A stretch of 64,000 nucleotides of DNA, from assembly GCA_964543235.1 (NCBI GenBank), contig CAZIXE010000001.1:1-64000 (forward strand), written 5' to 3'. The position numbers and the translations under genes are program-made. The stretch is from JANMMJ01 sp964543235 (lineage in GTDB: Bacteria; Pseudomonadota; Alphaproteobacteria; Rhizobiales; Aestuariivirgaceae). Position 1 is the stretch's first letter; each line of letters opens with the position of its first letter. Positions 54,489 to 62,688 of this stretch are shown here, in pieces. Below the pieces are notes generated by a model, which was not told the origin of the DNA, ran no database searches, and saw nothing but the letters and a program-made list of their open reading frames with translations.

Positions 54489-55520
54489 CTACTTCTGAAT
54501 TTCAGTCCAGATCCTGGTGTAAAGCTCCTGGACCTCGGGGGGACAGGGGTGGAGCAGTTCGCCCCGGGCCAGGACATCCGCCGGGATATTGACCTCTGGC
54601 GCTGTCGCCATGTCGGCCGGCATGAACTTCTCGGAGCCGACGATACCGTTCGAATAGCGTGCGAACTCCGAGATCATCGCGGCGTTTTCCGGAGCCATTA
54701 TGAAGTTCTGGAAGAGCTTGGCGTTCTCGACATTCCTGGCGTCCTTCAGCACCGAGACATTGTCCATGAAGATCGGATAGCCTTCCTTGGGAAATCCATA
54801 GACAAGCGCCGGGTTCTGCAGCCTCGCCCTGAGCGACCAGCCGTTCCAGTTGACGCCCGCCGCCACGTCTTCCTTCGCGTAGCGTTCCGGATTGGCATAA
54901 TCCATCGAGATCCAGTCGGCCTTGGCGCTCACCAGCTTGTCGCGCACCTTCCTGAGCACCTCCTTGTCGCCGGTGCATGTCTCGCCGCCCACATACTTGA
55001 TGGCAAGGTGCATGATCTCGGCCATTTCCGGCACCACATTGATCTTGCCCTTCAGTTCCTGCGGCGGGTCGAGAAAGATCGCCGACGTATTGGGATCGCC
55101 CTTGTAGAACTTGCTGTTGACCAGGATCCCGTTGGTGCCCCACTGCCACGGCACGGTGTAGCGGCGGCCCGGATCGAACGTCACATCGACCCAGCGTGGA
55201 TCGACATTCTTGAAATTCTCCATCTGGTCGGGCCGCGTCTCGAGCAGCAGGCCCTCGCTGATCCAGATCGGGATGACGCTCGCCGAGGGCACCACGATAT
55301 CGAAACCATGGCCGCCCTGTCTGACCTTGGCCAGTGCCGTATCATTCGAGTCATAGTCGGTGATCGTCACCTTGACGTTGTAGGTTTCCTCGAACTTCTT
55401 GATGAGCTCGGGGCTCGTGTAGTCGCCCCAGTTGAAGATGTTGAGTTCGCCCTCCGCCTGGGCCTGCCCGGCCAGCAACACAAGGCTCGCGGCCACTGCC
55501 GCCGATAAGCAGATCTTCAT
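54489..55520 (-). CDS. Polyamine-type ABC transporter substrate-binding protein, copy 3
   Basis: A protein of 343 residues: signal peptide (cleavage near AQA), GELNIFNWGDYTSPELIKKFE, DYDSNDTALAKVRQGGHGFDIVV and the C-terminal YTRIWTEIQK. It directly follows potC (31 bp), so it is the likely main partner of the transporter; copies 1 and 2 may widen its ligand range. PotD/PotF-type proteins bind putrescine or spermidine, but the ligand here is not known. Confidence 0.93.
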   Translation of the reverse strand: MKICLSAAVAASLVLLAGQAQAEGELNIFNWGDYTSPELIKKFEETYNVKVTITDYDSNDTALAKVRQGGHGFDIVVPSASVIPIWISEGLLLETRPDQMENFKNVDPRWVDVTFDPGRRYTVPWQWGTNGILVNSKFYKGDPNTSAIFLDPPQELKGKINVVPEMAEIMHLAIKYVGGETCTGDKEVLRKVRDKLVSAKADWISMDYANPERYAKEDVAAGVNWNGWSLRARLQNPALVYGFPKEGYPIFMDNVSVLKDARNVENAKLFQNFIMAPENAAMISEFARYSNGIVGSEKFMPADMATAPEVNIPADVLARGELLHPCPPEVQELYTRIWTEIQK

Positions 55521-55551
55521 GGCATCCTCCTGTCAAACAACTCGCCACGTC

Positions 55552-56352
55552 TCATTGCCGTTTCCGGCTCAAGAAGAAGAACAGCGTGACCACCAGTATG
55601 GATATCAGCAGAAACACCGTCGAAATCGCATTCATCTCCGGCGTGATGATGCGCCGCAGCTGGCCAAGCATGTAGGTTGGCAGCGTCTCCTGGCCACCCG
55701 ACTTGACGAATTCGGTGATCACCACATCATCCAGCGAAATCACGAATGCCAGCATAAGCCCGGCCAGGATGCCCGGCCACAGCAGCGGGAACGTCACCCG
55801 CCTGAAGGTCTGCCAGGGCGTGGCATAGAGGTCGGCCGCCGCCCGCTCCAGCGTCAGATCCATATTCTCCAGCCTTGCCCGGATCGGCAGATAGGCAAAC
55901 GGGATGCAGAAGGCCGTGTGCGCCGAGATGAGGTAGCCCAGCCCCGTATAGCCGCTCCACACTTTGATGCGCGAAAAGAAGATGAGAAGTGCCACCGCCG
56001 TCACGATTTCCGGCACCATGAGCGGCTGGTTGATGAAGGCATATTTGAAGGTGAGGCCGGGATAGGGCTCGGTCCGCGTGGTGGCGAGCGCCGCCATGGT
56101 GGCGGCTATGGTGGCAAGCACGGCTGCAACCGACGCAATGGTGAGCGACCGCAACGCCGCGTCCTGGACCTGCTCATTGTTCCATGCCGCCTCGAACCAG
56201 CGCAGCGAGAACCCCTCCCAGATGGCGATCGAGGTTCCCGCGTTGAAGGCATAGACCACCAGCGTGACGATCGGCAGATACAGCAGGAAGAAGCAGACGA
56301 TCGCCACCGCTGTGAAGCCCGGCTGCCGCCTGATGCTGAAACCGCTAGCCAT
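55552..56352 (-). CDS. potC: Polyamine-type ABC transporter permease PotC-like
   Basis: A protein of 266 residues with six membrane helices and the EAA loop in AAADLYATPWQTFRRVTFPLLWPG. The late GLMLAFVISLDDVVITEFV is typical of PotC/PotI. The ATG at 56352 overlaps the potB stop by 8 bp. It forms the channel with PotB. Confidence 0.93.
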   Translation of the reverse strand: MASGFSIRRQPGFTAVAIVCFFLLYLPIVTLVVYAFNAGTSIAIWEGFSLRWFEAAWNNEQVQDAALRSLTIASVAAVLATIAATMAALATTRTEPYPGLTFKYAFINQPLMVPEIVTAVALLIFFSRIKVWSGYTGLGYLISAHTAFCIPFAYLPIRARLENMDLTLERAAADLYATPWQTFRRVTFPLLWPGILAGLMLAFVISLDDVVITEFVKSGGQETLPTYMLGQLRRIITPEMNAISTVFLLISILVVTLFFFLSRKRQ

Positions 56353-57268
56353 TTTGTCCACCGGCCCTGGAAGCGTTGCGCACATAGACGAGCAGCGCCA
56401 CCATCACGATCGCCATCAGTGTGATCGACAATGCCGCCCCGAGCGGCCAGTTGCGGCCCTGGCCGAATTGCAGGTCGATGAGGTTCCCCAGCATCATGTT
56501 CTTGCCGCCGCCGAGCACCCGCGGCGTGACATAGGCGCCAAGCGCCGGAATGAACACCAGGATCGAGCCGGCAATGATGCCCGGCTTGACCAGCGGAATG
56601 ATCACCCGCCTGAGCACCTGGAAGCGGTTGGCGTAGAGATCATAGCCCGCCTCGACCAGGCGGAAATCGAGCTTCTCCATGCTGGCATAGAGCGGCAGCA
56701 CCATGAGCGGCAGATAGACATAGACCATGCCCAGCATGATGGCGAAGTCGGTGAACATCATCTGGATCGGCTGCTCGATGACACCCAGCCTGATCAGCAG
56801 CAGGTTGACGATGCCTTCGTTGCGGATCACTTCCTGGATCGCGAAGGTGCGGATCAGGAGATTAGTCCAGAACGGAATGGTGATCAGGAACAGCCAGAGT
56901 TCCCGCGTCCGTTCCGGCCGCGTCGCGATGAAATAGGCTGTCGGGAATCCGAAGATGAGCGTCGCGATGGTCGTGGCGAAGGAAAGCCTGACCGACCGCC
57001 AGAAGATGGTGAGATGCGCATCGGCCAGCGTCACCGTATCGTCGAAGATGTCACGCTCGAAGAAGACGCTGAACCAGCCCTCCGTGGAAAACTGCCAGTA
57101 TTTGACGTCGCCGTAGTCGCCCTTCACCATGAAGGAATAGAGCAGCACGATGAACAATGGCCCGATCGCCGCGAAGAAGATGATGAGCAGGGCGGGGGCC
57201 GAGAGCAGCCAGCGGTCGCGGATGTCCCGGCGGGCCGCAGCTTCGGCGATTTCGCGCGCGCTTGCCAC
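56345..57268 (-). CDS. potB: Polyamine-type ABC transporter permease PotB-like
   Basis: A protein of 307 residues with six membrane helices. The EAA loop lies in EAGYDLYANRFQVLRRVIIPLVKPG. PotB/PotH family. It starts 3 bp after potA and overlaps potC, so potABC are coupled. Confidence 0.93.
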   Translation of the reverse strand: MASAREIAEAAARRDIRDRWLLSAPALLIIFFAAIGPLFIVLLYSFMVKGDYGDVKYWQFSTEGWFSVFFERDIFDDTVTLADAHLTIFWRSVRLSFATTIATLIFGFPTAYFIATRPERTRELWLFLITIPFWTNLLIRTFAIQEVIRNEGIVNLLLIRLGVIEQPIQMMFTDFAIMLGMVYVYLPLMVLPLYASMEKLDFRLVEAGYDLYANRFQVLRRVIIPLVKPGIIAGSILVFIPALGAYVTPRVLGGGKNMMLGNLIDLQFGQGRNWPLGAALSITLMAIVMVALLVYVRNASRAGGQNG

Positions 57269-57271
57269 GCC

Positions 57272-58411
57272 TCAGTCCTTGAGCACCTGGGCCGCATCGT
57301 CGCTGATGACGATGCCGACCGACTCGCCCGGCGCCAGCCCCGAGGCCAGGCCGCGCCGGTTCTGCTGGCGCACCACGAAGGGCGTGCCGTCGCTGAGCTT
57401 GACGTGGAAGTGGGTGTCAGTGCCGAAATAGACCACGTTCTCGAGCACGCCTTTCAGTGTCGCCCCCTTCTGAACGCCGCTGATTTCCGCATGCTCCGGG
57501 CGCACCACCACGGTGACCCGGCCCTTGCCGTTGAATCCCTCCGGCAGGGCCGCCACCAGCGTGGCGCCCGATGAGTGCCTCACCTTGGCCTTGTCCCTGC
57601 TGCTGCTCTCGATCTCGCCTTCGAGGAAGTTCGTGTCGCCGATGAAATTGGCGACGAAACGTTCCGCCGGCCGGTCGTAGATGTCGCGCGGGCTTCCCAC
57701 CTGCAGGATGTTGCCTTTCGACATCACCGCGATCCGGTCCGACATGGTCAGCGCTTCTTCCTGGTCATGGGTGACGAAGATGAAGGTGATGCCGGTTTCA
57801 TGCTGCAGGCGCTTGAGCTCGATCTGCATGTCCTTGCGCAGCTTGAAGTCGAGCGCCGAGAGCGGCTCGTCGAGCAGCAGCACCTTGGGTGACGGGGCCA
57901 GCGCCCGGGCCAGCGCCACGCGCTGCTGCTGGCCGCCGGAAATCTGGCTGGTGCGCCGGTTCCGGAGTTCCTCCATGCGCACCAGCCGCAGCATCTGCGC
58001 AACCCTTGCCTCGATCTCCGGCCGCGGCTTGCCCAGCATTTCGAGCCCGAAGCCGATATTCTGTGCGACCGTCATGTGCGGGAACAGCGCGTAGCTCTGG
58101 AACACCGTGTTGACCGGCCGCTTGAACGGCGGCAGCGGGGCGATGTCCTCGCCGTAAAGCAGGATCTGGCCCTCGGTCGGGAAATCGAATCCGGCGATCA
58201 GCCGCAACAGCGTCGTCTTCCCGCATCCCGACGGGCCGAGCAGCGTGAAGAACTCGTTTTCGCGGATGGTCACCGATACGTTGTCAAGCGCCTTGACCGT
58301 ATCCTGCCCTGTGCCCTGGAAGACCTTCGTGACGCCTTTCGCCTCGATGGCGGCCTGGCCGGTTGCCAAAATCTCTCCTCCCCGCATTTCTGTTCTTGCG
58401 GTTTTGTTCAT
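57272..58411 (-). CDS. potA: Polyamine-type ABC transporter ATPase PotA-like
   Basis: A protein of 379 residues. Walker A GPSGCGKT, signature SGGQQQRVALARALA, Walker B VLLLDEPLSALD, then a C-terminal TOBE domain (VVVRPEHAEISGV). It energises import by PotBC. The start may be 58411 or, eight codons later, 58387. First gene of the leftward pot cluster; the agmatinase-family gene further upstream supports a polyamine-related role. Confidence 0.93.
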   Translation of the reverse strand: MNKTARTEMRGGEILATGQAAIEAKGVTKVFQGTGQDTVKALDNVSVTIRENEFFTLLGPSGCGKTTLLRLIAGFDFPTEGQILLYGEDIAPLPPFKRPVNTVFQSYALFPHMTVAQNIGFGLEMLGKPRPEIEARVAQMLRLVRMEELRNRRTSQISGGQQQRVALARALAPSPKVLLLDEPLSALDFKLRKDMQIELKRLQHETGITFIFVTHDQEEALTMSDRIAVMSKGNILQVGSPRDIYDRPAERFVANFIGDTNFLEGEIESSSRDKAKVRHSSGATLVAALPEGFNGKGRVTVVVRPEHAEISGVQKGATLKGVLENVVYFGTDTHFHVKLSDGTPFVVRQQNRRGLASGLAPGESVGIVISDDAAQVLKD

Positions 58412-58475
58412 CTTATGCCGGGTCGTCGCGACTTGCCAATGGGGTCGGTGTCGCGTCGCTGACCTTCCGCCTACG

Positions 58476-59219
58476 TCAGATCGACCAGCCGCCGTCGATC
58501 ACGAAGGTCTGCCCGGTGACGAAGGCCGATTCATCGCTGGCGAGATAGACGACGAGATGGCCGATCTCCTCCGGCCTCGCCATGCGCCCCATCGGCTGGC
58601 GGGCGATGAAGTTGCCGAGCGCCTTTTCGTAGTCGCCCGTGGCCTTCAGCCGTTCCATGAGCGAGGGACTCTCGACCGTCCCCGGGCAGATGGCGTTGAC
58701 CCGGATGCCCTTCGTGGTGAAGTCCGCCGCCAGCGCCTTGGTCATGCCGATCACCGCCGCCTTGGTGGCACCATAGACGAAGCGGTTGGGAACGCCCTTG
58801 ATCGACGAGGCGGCGGAAGCCATGTTGATGATGACGCCGCTGCCCCGCGCCAGCCAGCCCGGCATGAACGCCTTCATCATCCGGAAATGCGCCTTGCAGT
58901 TGAGATCGAAGGAGAAATCCCAGGCCTTCTCGTCGGTCTCGAGGATCGTTCCGGCATGCACATAGCCCGAGCAGTTGAACAAGATGTCGGGCGTGCCCAC
59001 CCGCTCCGCCGCGGCATCAATCTCGTCCTGCTTCAGCACATTGAGCAGGAAACTCTCGATCCCGGCCTGTTCCTTCTCCAGTGACGCAAGCGCCTCGGCA
59101 TTGATGTCGGTCGCCCAGACCCTGGCGCCCTCCCTCGCCATGCAGATGGCGGAGGCCCGCCCGATCCCCTGCCCTGCCGACGTCACGATTGCCGTCTTTC
59201 CCGAAAGCCGTCCGGTCAT
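58476..59219 (-). CDS. SDR-family oxidoreductase (3-hydroxybutyrate dehydrogenase/DHRS6-like)
   Basis: A protein of 247 residues: cofactor motif SAGQGIGRA near residue 14, ATDIN after the second strand suggesting NAD preference, a Ser in NMASAASSIKG, catalytic YGATKAA and a C-terminal GQTFVIDGGWSI. It resembles DHRS6-type enzymes, but the substrate is not certain. The ATG at 59219 is chosen as it begins MTGRLSGKTAIVT, the usual start; a frame open to 59330 would add residues antisense to the agmatinase end. It lies between potA and the agmatinase gene. Confidence 0.87.
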   Translation of the reverse strand: MTGRLSGKTAIVTSAGQGIGRASAICMAREGARVWATDINAEALASLEKEQAGIESFLLNVLKQDEIDAAAERVGTPDILFNCSGYVHAGTILETDEKAWDFSFDLNCKAHFRMMKAFMPGWLARGSGVIINMASAASSIKGVPNRFVYGATKAAVIGMTKALAADFTTKGIRVNAICPGTVESPSLMERLKATGDYEKALGNFIARQPMGRMARPEEIGHLVVYLASDESAFVTGQTFVIDGGWSI

Positions 59220-59290
59220 CTCTGCGAACTCCCTCTTGCGCCGCGCCTTTCTGTCACCGGCGCGGCTCCGGCACAACGTCCTGATGGCCC

Positions 59291-60253
59291 TCAGGCGCGC
59301 CGCCTTGCCACATCTTCCGCCATCGAGCACAGGATCTCGAACAGCATGACCGCGCCCGCATAGGCGGTCAGCCCCGAGGGGTCGAAGGGCGGCGAGACCT
59401 CCACCACATCGGCGCCGACGATATTGAGGCCCCGGAGACCGCGCACCAGCTGCTGCGCCTCGAATGTGGTGAAGCCGCCGATCTCCGGTGTTCCCGTCCC
59501 CGGCGCGTAGACCGGGTCGAGCATGTCGATATCGAAGCTCACATAGGTGGGGCCGTCGCCGGCGACCTGCCGGGCGATCTCCATGACCTTCTTCGGACCC
59601 AGTTCCTTGGCCTCCTCGATGCGCATCAGCCGCACCCCCATCTTCTCGCCGTACTCGAAGTCGTCGGCGTCGTACATCGAGCCGCGCAGCCCGATCTGGA
59701 TGGTCCGCTTCGGGTCGAGCAGGCCCTCCTCGATGGCCCGCCGGAACGGCGTGCCGTGCGTGTAGCGGAAGCCGCCGAAATAGCTGTCGTAGAGGTCGGT
59801 ATGGGCGTCGAAATGCACCATGCCGACCGGCCGCTTCTCGCCCAGCGCCCTGAGCACCGGCAGCGAGCAGAGATGATCGCCCCCCGCCGCCAGCGGCCGG
59901 ATTCCTTTGGCCGTCAGGGTCTTGAAATAGCTGCCGACGCGCTGCAGGGCATCCTCGACATTGGCCGGGTTCACCGGGCAGTCGCCGAGATCGGCGACAT
60001 TGGCGAGATCATAGGGCACGAACCGGAAGGCCTGGTGCATGCGCCTGACCATCGAGGACGTATCGCGCATCTGCCGCGGCCCATGCCGCGGCCCCGGCCG
60101 GTTGGTGGTGCCGCCATCCCACGGGATTCCGACAATGCCGATCTCGATGGCCTCGGCCTCCTCCAGCGGCACATGCGGCAGCCGGAAGAAAGTGGCGATG
60201 CCGCCGAAACGGGGGGTGACGAGTCCGGAAACCGGCTGGTTGAAGGAAGTCAT
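59291..60253 (-). CDS. speB: Agmatinase-family ureohydrolase
   Basis: A protein of 320 residues of the arginase/agmatinase fold. Mn-binding motifs are GGDH, MVHFDAHTDLYD and SFDIDMLDPVYAPGTGTPE, all intact. It hydrolyses a guanidino compound to urea and an amine: agmatine to putrescine, or possibly guanidinobutyrate or guanidinopropionate. The neighbouring pot cluster fits a polyamine-linked role. The ATG at 60253 starts MTSFNQPVSGLVTPRFGGIATF, typical for the family; the longer frame to 60445 overlaps the next gene and is not supported. Confidence 0.88.
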   Translation of the reverse strand: MTSFNQPVSGLVTPRFGGIATFFRLPHVPLEEAEAIEIGIVGIPWDGGTTNRPGPRHGPRQMRDTSSMVRRMHQAFRFVPYDLANVADLGDCPVNPANVEDALQRVGSYFKTLTAKGIRPLAAGGDHLCSLPVLRALGEKRPVGMVHFDAHTDLYDSYFGGFRYTHGTPFRRAIEEGLLDPKRTIQIGLRGSMYDADDFEYGEKMGVRLMRIEEAKELGPKKVMEIARQVAGDGPTYVSFDIDMLDPVYAPGTGTPEIGGFTTFEAQQLVRGLRGLNIVGADVVEVSPPFDPSGLTAYAGAVMLFEILCSMAEDVARRRA

Positions 60254-60374
60254 GCTGCGCGTTCCTGTTCTTTGGTCCTCGCGCGCCGGCGCAAGGCAAT
60301 CCGCTCCGGCGTCTTCTGCCGGACCGGGGCAGAAAACGCCAGAGGCGGCCGCGCGCGCCAGCAGGGCGCCGGAC

Positions 60375-61064
60375 TCATGACGTGTCGGGCGGGGGCAGAT
60401 CGCGGGCGAGCGCGTGGCATTCGCTGAGCACCCGGTCGGCGTCATGCCGCGGCACCTTGCGGAAGCCGGGCGGCAGACCGGGGCGGAGGGCGTCGCGGAA
60501 CTTTGCCTCCTTCATCCGCGCCCGCCGTGCGCGCCAGCGGATCAGCCGTCTCGCCTGTTTCGGCAGATCCTCGAGTGCGGCATGGATCGCCGCGAGACGC
60601 CGGCAGAGGCTCCTGGCCGAAACACTGTCATCGGCGGCCGCGGCGGGCGCAGGCGTGGCGGCGCGGAGCAGCGGAATGCGCGGATCGAAGCCGATGAAGC
60701 TGACGCGCGGGACCGGCCCCGCCCTGCCGAATCGCCGGAAGGGCCTGTCGAAGCGCTTCCGCGGATCATAGAGCCGGAACAGGGCCCGCCCGCTGGACGA
60801 GCGGGCAAGTGCGAGGCCAGGCGGCATCGGCCGCAGCGGCGGCGGCTTGCCCGCAGGCCCGGCTGCGAGCCGGTGCGCCGCGATGACGATGAGCCGGCGC
60901 ACCGCCGACTCGGCCGGGCGCAGCACGTCCAGCACCGCCCGGTGCACGGCCCGCGGCAGCCGCGCCACCGCCGCCCCGGCGGCCAGGCCCGCCAGAGCGA
61001 AAAGCCCTGCCACGATGCGCTGCAGCGCCGCCCGGTTGATCGCAATCGCCTTGTCCCAGTCCAT
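60375..61064 (-). CDS. Conserved protein of unknown function, copy 2 of a paralogous pair, with LexA-type box
   Basis: A protein of 229 residues paralogous to 4013-4702: it starts MDWDKAIAINRAALQRIVAG and ends PDTS, with the same LRPAESAVRRLIV, LFRLYDPRKRF, FIGFDPRIP, LCRRLAAIHAALEDLPKQAR and LPPGFRKVPRHDA blocks. The middle is Pro/Ala rich and less conserved. The hydrophobic N-terminal part (about 13-30) could be a membrane or interfacial helix. I know of no function. It is encoded 143 bp from an IS30 element. The promoter carries GTTC-N7-GTTC, pointing to SOS induction. Confidence 0.8.
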   Translation of the reverse strand: MDWDKAIAINRAALQRIVAGLFALAGLAAGAAVARLPRAVHRAVLDVLRPAESAVRRLIVIAAHRLAAGPAGKPPPLRPMPPGLALARSSSGRALFRLYDPRKRFDRPFRRFGRAGPVPRVSFIGFDPRIPLLRAATPAPAAAADDSVSARSLCRRLAAIHAALEDLPKQARRLIRWRARRARMKEAKFRDALRPGLPPGFRKVPRHDADRVLSECHALARDLPPPDTS

Positions 61065-61070
61065 GAATGC

Positions 61071-61099
61071 CCGCTAGAACAAAAAAGGAACACTGTCAA
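61071..61099 (-). promoter_or_regulatory. Promoter with LexA-type box (GTTC-N7-GTTC) for the 60375-61064 gene
   Basis: On the minus strand: a perfect -35 TTGACA (61094-61099), a 17-bp spacer holding GTTC (61088-61091) and GTTC (61077-61080) separated by 7 bases, and a poor -10 TAGCGG (61071-61076). The ATG follows six bases later. The layout matches the copy-1 promoter base for base in length. Confidence 0.65.
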
Positions 61100-61159
61100 G
61101 TGTGAAAAACGATGCCTTGGAATCCGGATCAACTTCTTCCACTGAAAGCATCATCAATT

Positions 61160-61227
61160 TTGTCATTCCGGCGCAGGCTGAAATCCATCCCCCACTTCTC
61201 CATTCGTCATTCCGGCGCAAGCCGGAA
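61160..61227. repeat. Two REP-like palindromic repeats, the second interrupted by an IS
   Basis: The first unit near 61160-61190 begins TCATTCCGGCGCAGGCTG and continues AAATCCATCC. The second starts near 61206 with GTCATTCCGGCGCAAGCC and ends GGAA at 61227, where the IS begins. Its continuation (TCCATCC) reappears at 62287 on the far side of the IS. The stem TTCCGGC/GCCGGAA is perfect. Confidence 0.75.
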
Positions 61228-62238
61228 GGTGGAGTCACGGTTGAAGTGCAACGACTGAAGGGTTTGCATGAATACCTCGGAAGGGGTTTTGAAGCCAAGA
61301 CACTTGCGGGGAGTGGAGTTATAGCGGCGAATGAGGGCATTGAAGCGGTGAGCGGAGAGTTTTGCGGGATCGGTTTTGCTCGGCAGCCATCGCCGGAGGC
61401 GGCCGATGGCGTTTTCCACGCCGCCCTTTTGCCACGGGCTGTGGGGGTCGCAGAAGTAAGTGTCGATGGCGAGAGCCTGGGTGAGCCTCCAGTGCTCGAA
61501 AAACTCGCTGCCATTATCCAGGGTGACGCTTCGCCGCAAGGCGGCGGGGAGGGAACGGAACTGGGCCATGAGATTGCGCCTGGTGGTGGCGGCGGTCTTG
61601 TTGCGCTGGCGGACAGCCTTGATGGCGCGCGAGACACGTTCGTGGCTGACCAAGACGATCTGGCGGTTGTGCTGGAAAGCCATGCCGTCGCTTTCCCAGT
61701 GGCCGGGGGTTTCCCGCGCCGCCACGGCCGCCGGTCTGAGGGCAATGCTCTTGCGATCCCTGATGAGTTCGACGGGGCTTCCGCCGCGCCGACCAAGGCG
61801 TCCGCGGCGCGATTTGGCCCTGGGCAGCAGCCGGTGCCAGTAAATCTTCTGGCCGCTGAGATGATAGATGTAGCGGTAGATTGACTCATGGCTCACCTGG
61901 ACCGAACCTGCTTCCAGCGTCAGCCGGCCGGCGATCTGCTCGGGCGACCATCCCATCGCAAGGCGGTCGTGGACCAGCTTTGCCAGTTCCGGCTGGCGCG
62001 CCAGCTTGAAGCGGCAGTCCCACTGCCTTCGGCGGCGGTAGAGCTTCTCGGCGCGAACCGGCTCGTAACCGCCCGGCCAGGACTTGGTGGCAAGGCTGTT
62101 GCGCCGCAGTTCGCGGCTCACCGTACTCCTGTGGCAGCCAATGCGTTCGGCAACCTGTTGAAGAGAAGCACCGAGCTCATGCATGCGGTAAATCTCTATC
62201 CGGGCTTCGAGGCCCAAGTGGCTGTAGTGAGTCCCCAT
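61207..62238 (-). CDS. IS30-family transposase
   Basis: A protein of 343 residues. HTH residues lie near 20-45 (LGASLQQVAERIGCHRSTVSREL); the DDE catalytic triad fits D184 (GHWESD), D241 (TLDNGSEF) and E275 (WQKGGVENAIGRLRRWLP), with the usual spacing. It appears intact. Its reading frame crosses the left end of the IS (61228): the last six residues FRLAPE and the stop codon are encoded by the flanking REP-like repeat. The ATG at 62238 is 20 bp inside the right inverted repeat. Confidence 0.95.
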   Translation of the reverse strand: MGTHYSHLGLEARIEIYRMHELGASLQQVAERIGCHRSTVSRELRRNSLATKSWPGGYEPVRAEKLYRRRRQWDCRFKLARQPELAKLVHDRLAMGWSPEQIAGRLTLEAGSVQVSHESIYRYIYHLSGQKIYWHRLLPRAKSRRGRLGRRGGSPVELIRDRKSIALRPAAVAARETPGHWESDGMAFQHNRQIVLVSHERVSRAIKAVRQRNKTAATTRRNLMAQFRSLPAALRRSVTLDNGSEFFEHWRLTQALAIDTYFCDPHSPWQKGGVENAIGRLRRWLPSKTDPAKLSAHRFNALIRRYNSTPRKCLGFKTPSEVFMQTLQSLHFNRDSTFRLAPE

Positions 62239-62283
62239 CGCAACACCAGTTTACCGATGTTGCACTTGCTCCGTGAACTCGCC
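61228..62283 (-). mobile_element. IS30-family insertion sequence (1056 bp) with 25-bp imperfect inverted repeats and 3-bp duplication
   Basis: The left end (61228-61252) and the reverse complement of the right end (62259-62283) match at 18 of 25 positions, with blocks TCACGG and AAGTGCAAC identical. GAA flanks both ends (61225-61227 and 62284-62286), a 3-bp target duplication. Removing the IS and one GAA restores the REP-like sequence GTCATTCCGGCGCAAGCCGG-AATCCATCC. Size, duplication and transposase all fit the IS30 family. Confidence 0.85.
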
Positions 62284-62688
62284 GAATCCATCCCTCCGCC
62301 TACGGATGATCTGTCATCCCGTCATGCCGGCGGGAGTTGGCATCCCGCTTCGCCGGCCACCGCCGGCGCCCTCCCCGCCATGGACCCCGGCTTGCGCCGG
62401 GGTGACGGTTGAGGGGGGACTCGCGCCAGCCCCACCTTGGTCATCCCGGACAAGCGGCGCGGGCGTCTGTGCCGCGCCATCCGGGACCCATTCCTCTGCG
62501 TAACGGATCGCTGCATTCGTCGTCATGGCCGGGCGCCGACCCGGCCATCCATCGTCCCGCCATGCGGCATGTCTGGATGGCCGCCGCAAGGGCGGCCATG
62601 GAGTGCTTCCGCGGATCATGGACCCGGTCTGATTGACCGCCCCTTGCGCAAGGCTAGAATGCCGGGATCAAGGATAGAGTGCACCGCC
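62284..62688. repeat. Mosaic of palindromic repeats between the IS and the macrodomain gene
   Basis: This 405-bp stretch has no supported gene. It holds several perfect hairpins: CCCCGGC/GCCGGGG (62385-62402, with GGTGACGG following, related to the rbfA-truB repeat), TCCCGGA/TCCGGGA enclosing GGCGCGG/CCGCGCC near 62440-62490, GGCCGGG/CCCGGCC (62527-62546), and ATGGCCGCC/GGCGGCCAT (62577-62599). The beginning (62284-62293) is the continuation of the REP unit split by the IS. It resembles a composite REP/BIME cluster. Confidence 0.7.

Noticed and set aside
53005..55508. Long plus-strand open frames opposite the binding-protein genes (53005-54498 and 54474-55508)
   Set aside because: Their mutual similarity only reflects the duplicated genes on the other strand.
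61102..61884. Plus-strand open frame inside the IS element
   Set aside because: Shadow of the IS30 transposase; no transposase or passenger features.
62437..62688. N-terminal extension of the macrodomain gene back to 62437
   Set aside because: It would translate the palindromic repeat field; macrodomains begin close to the QGDIT motif.
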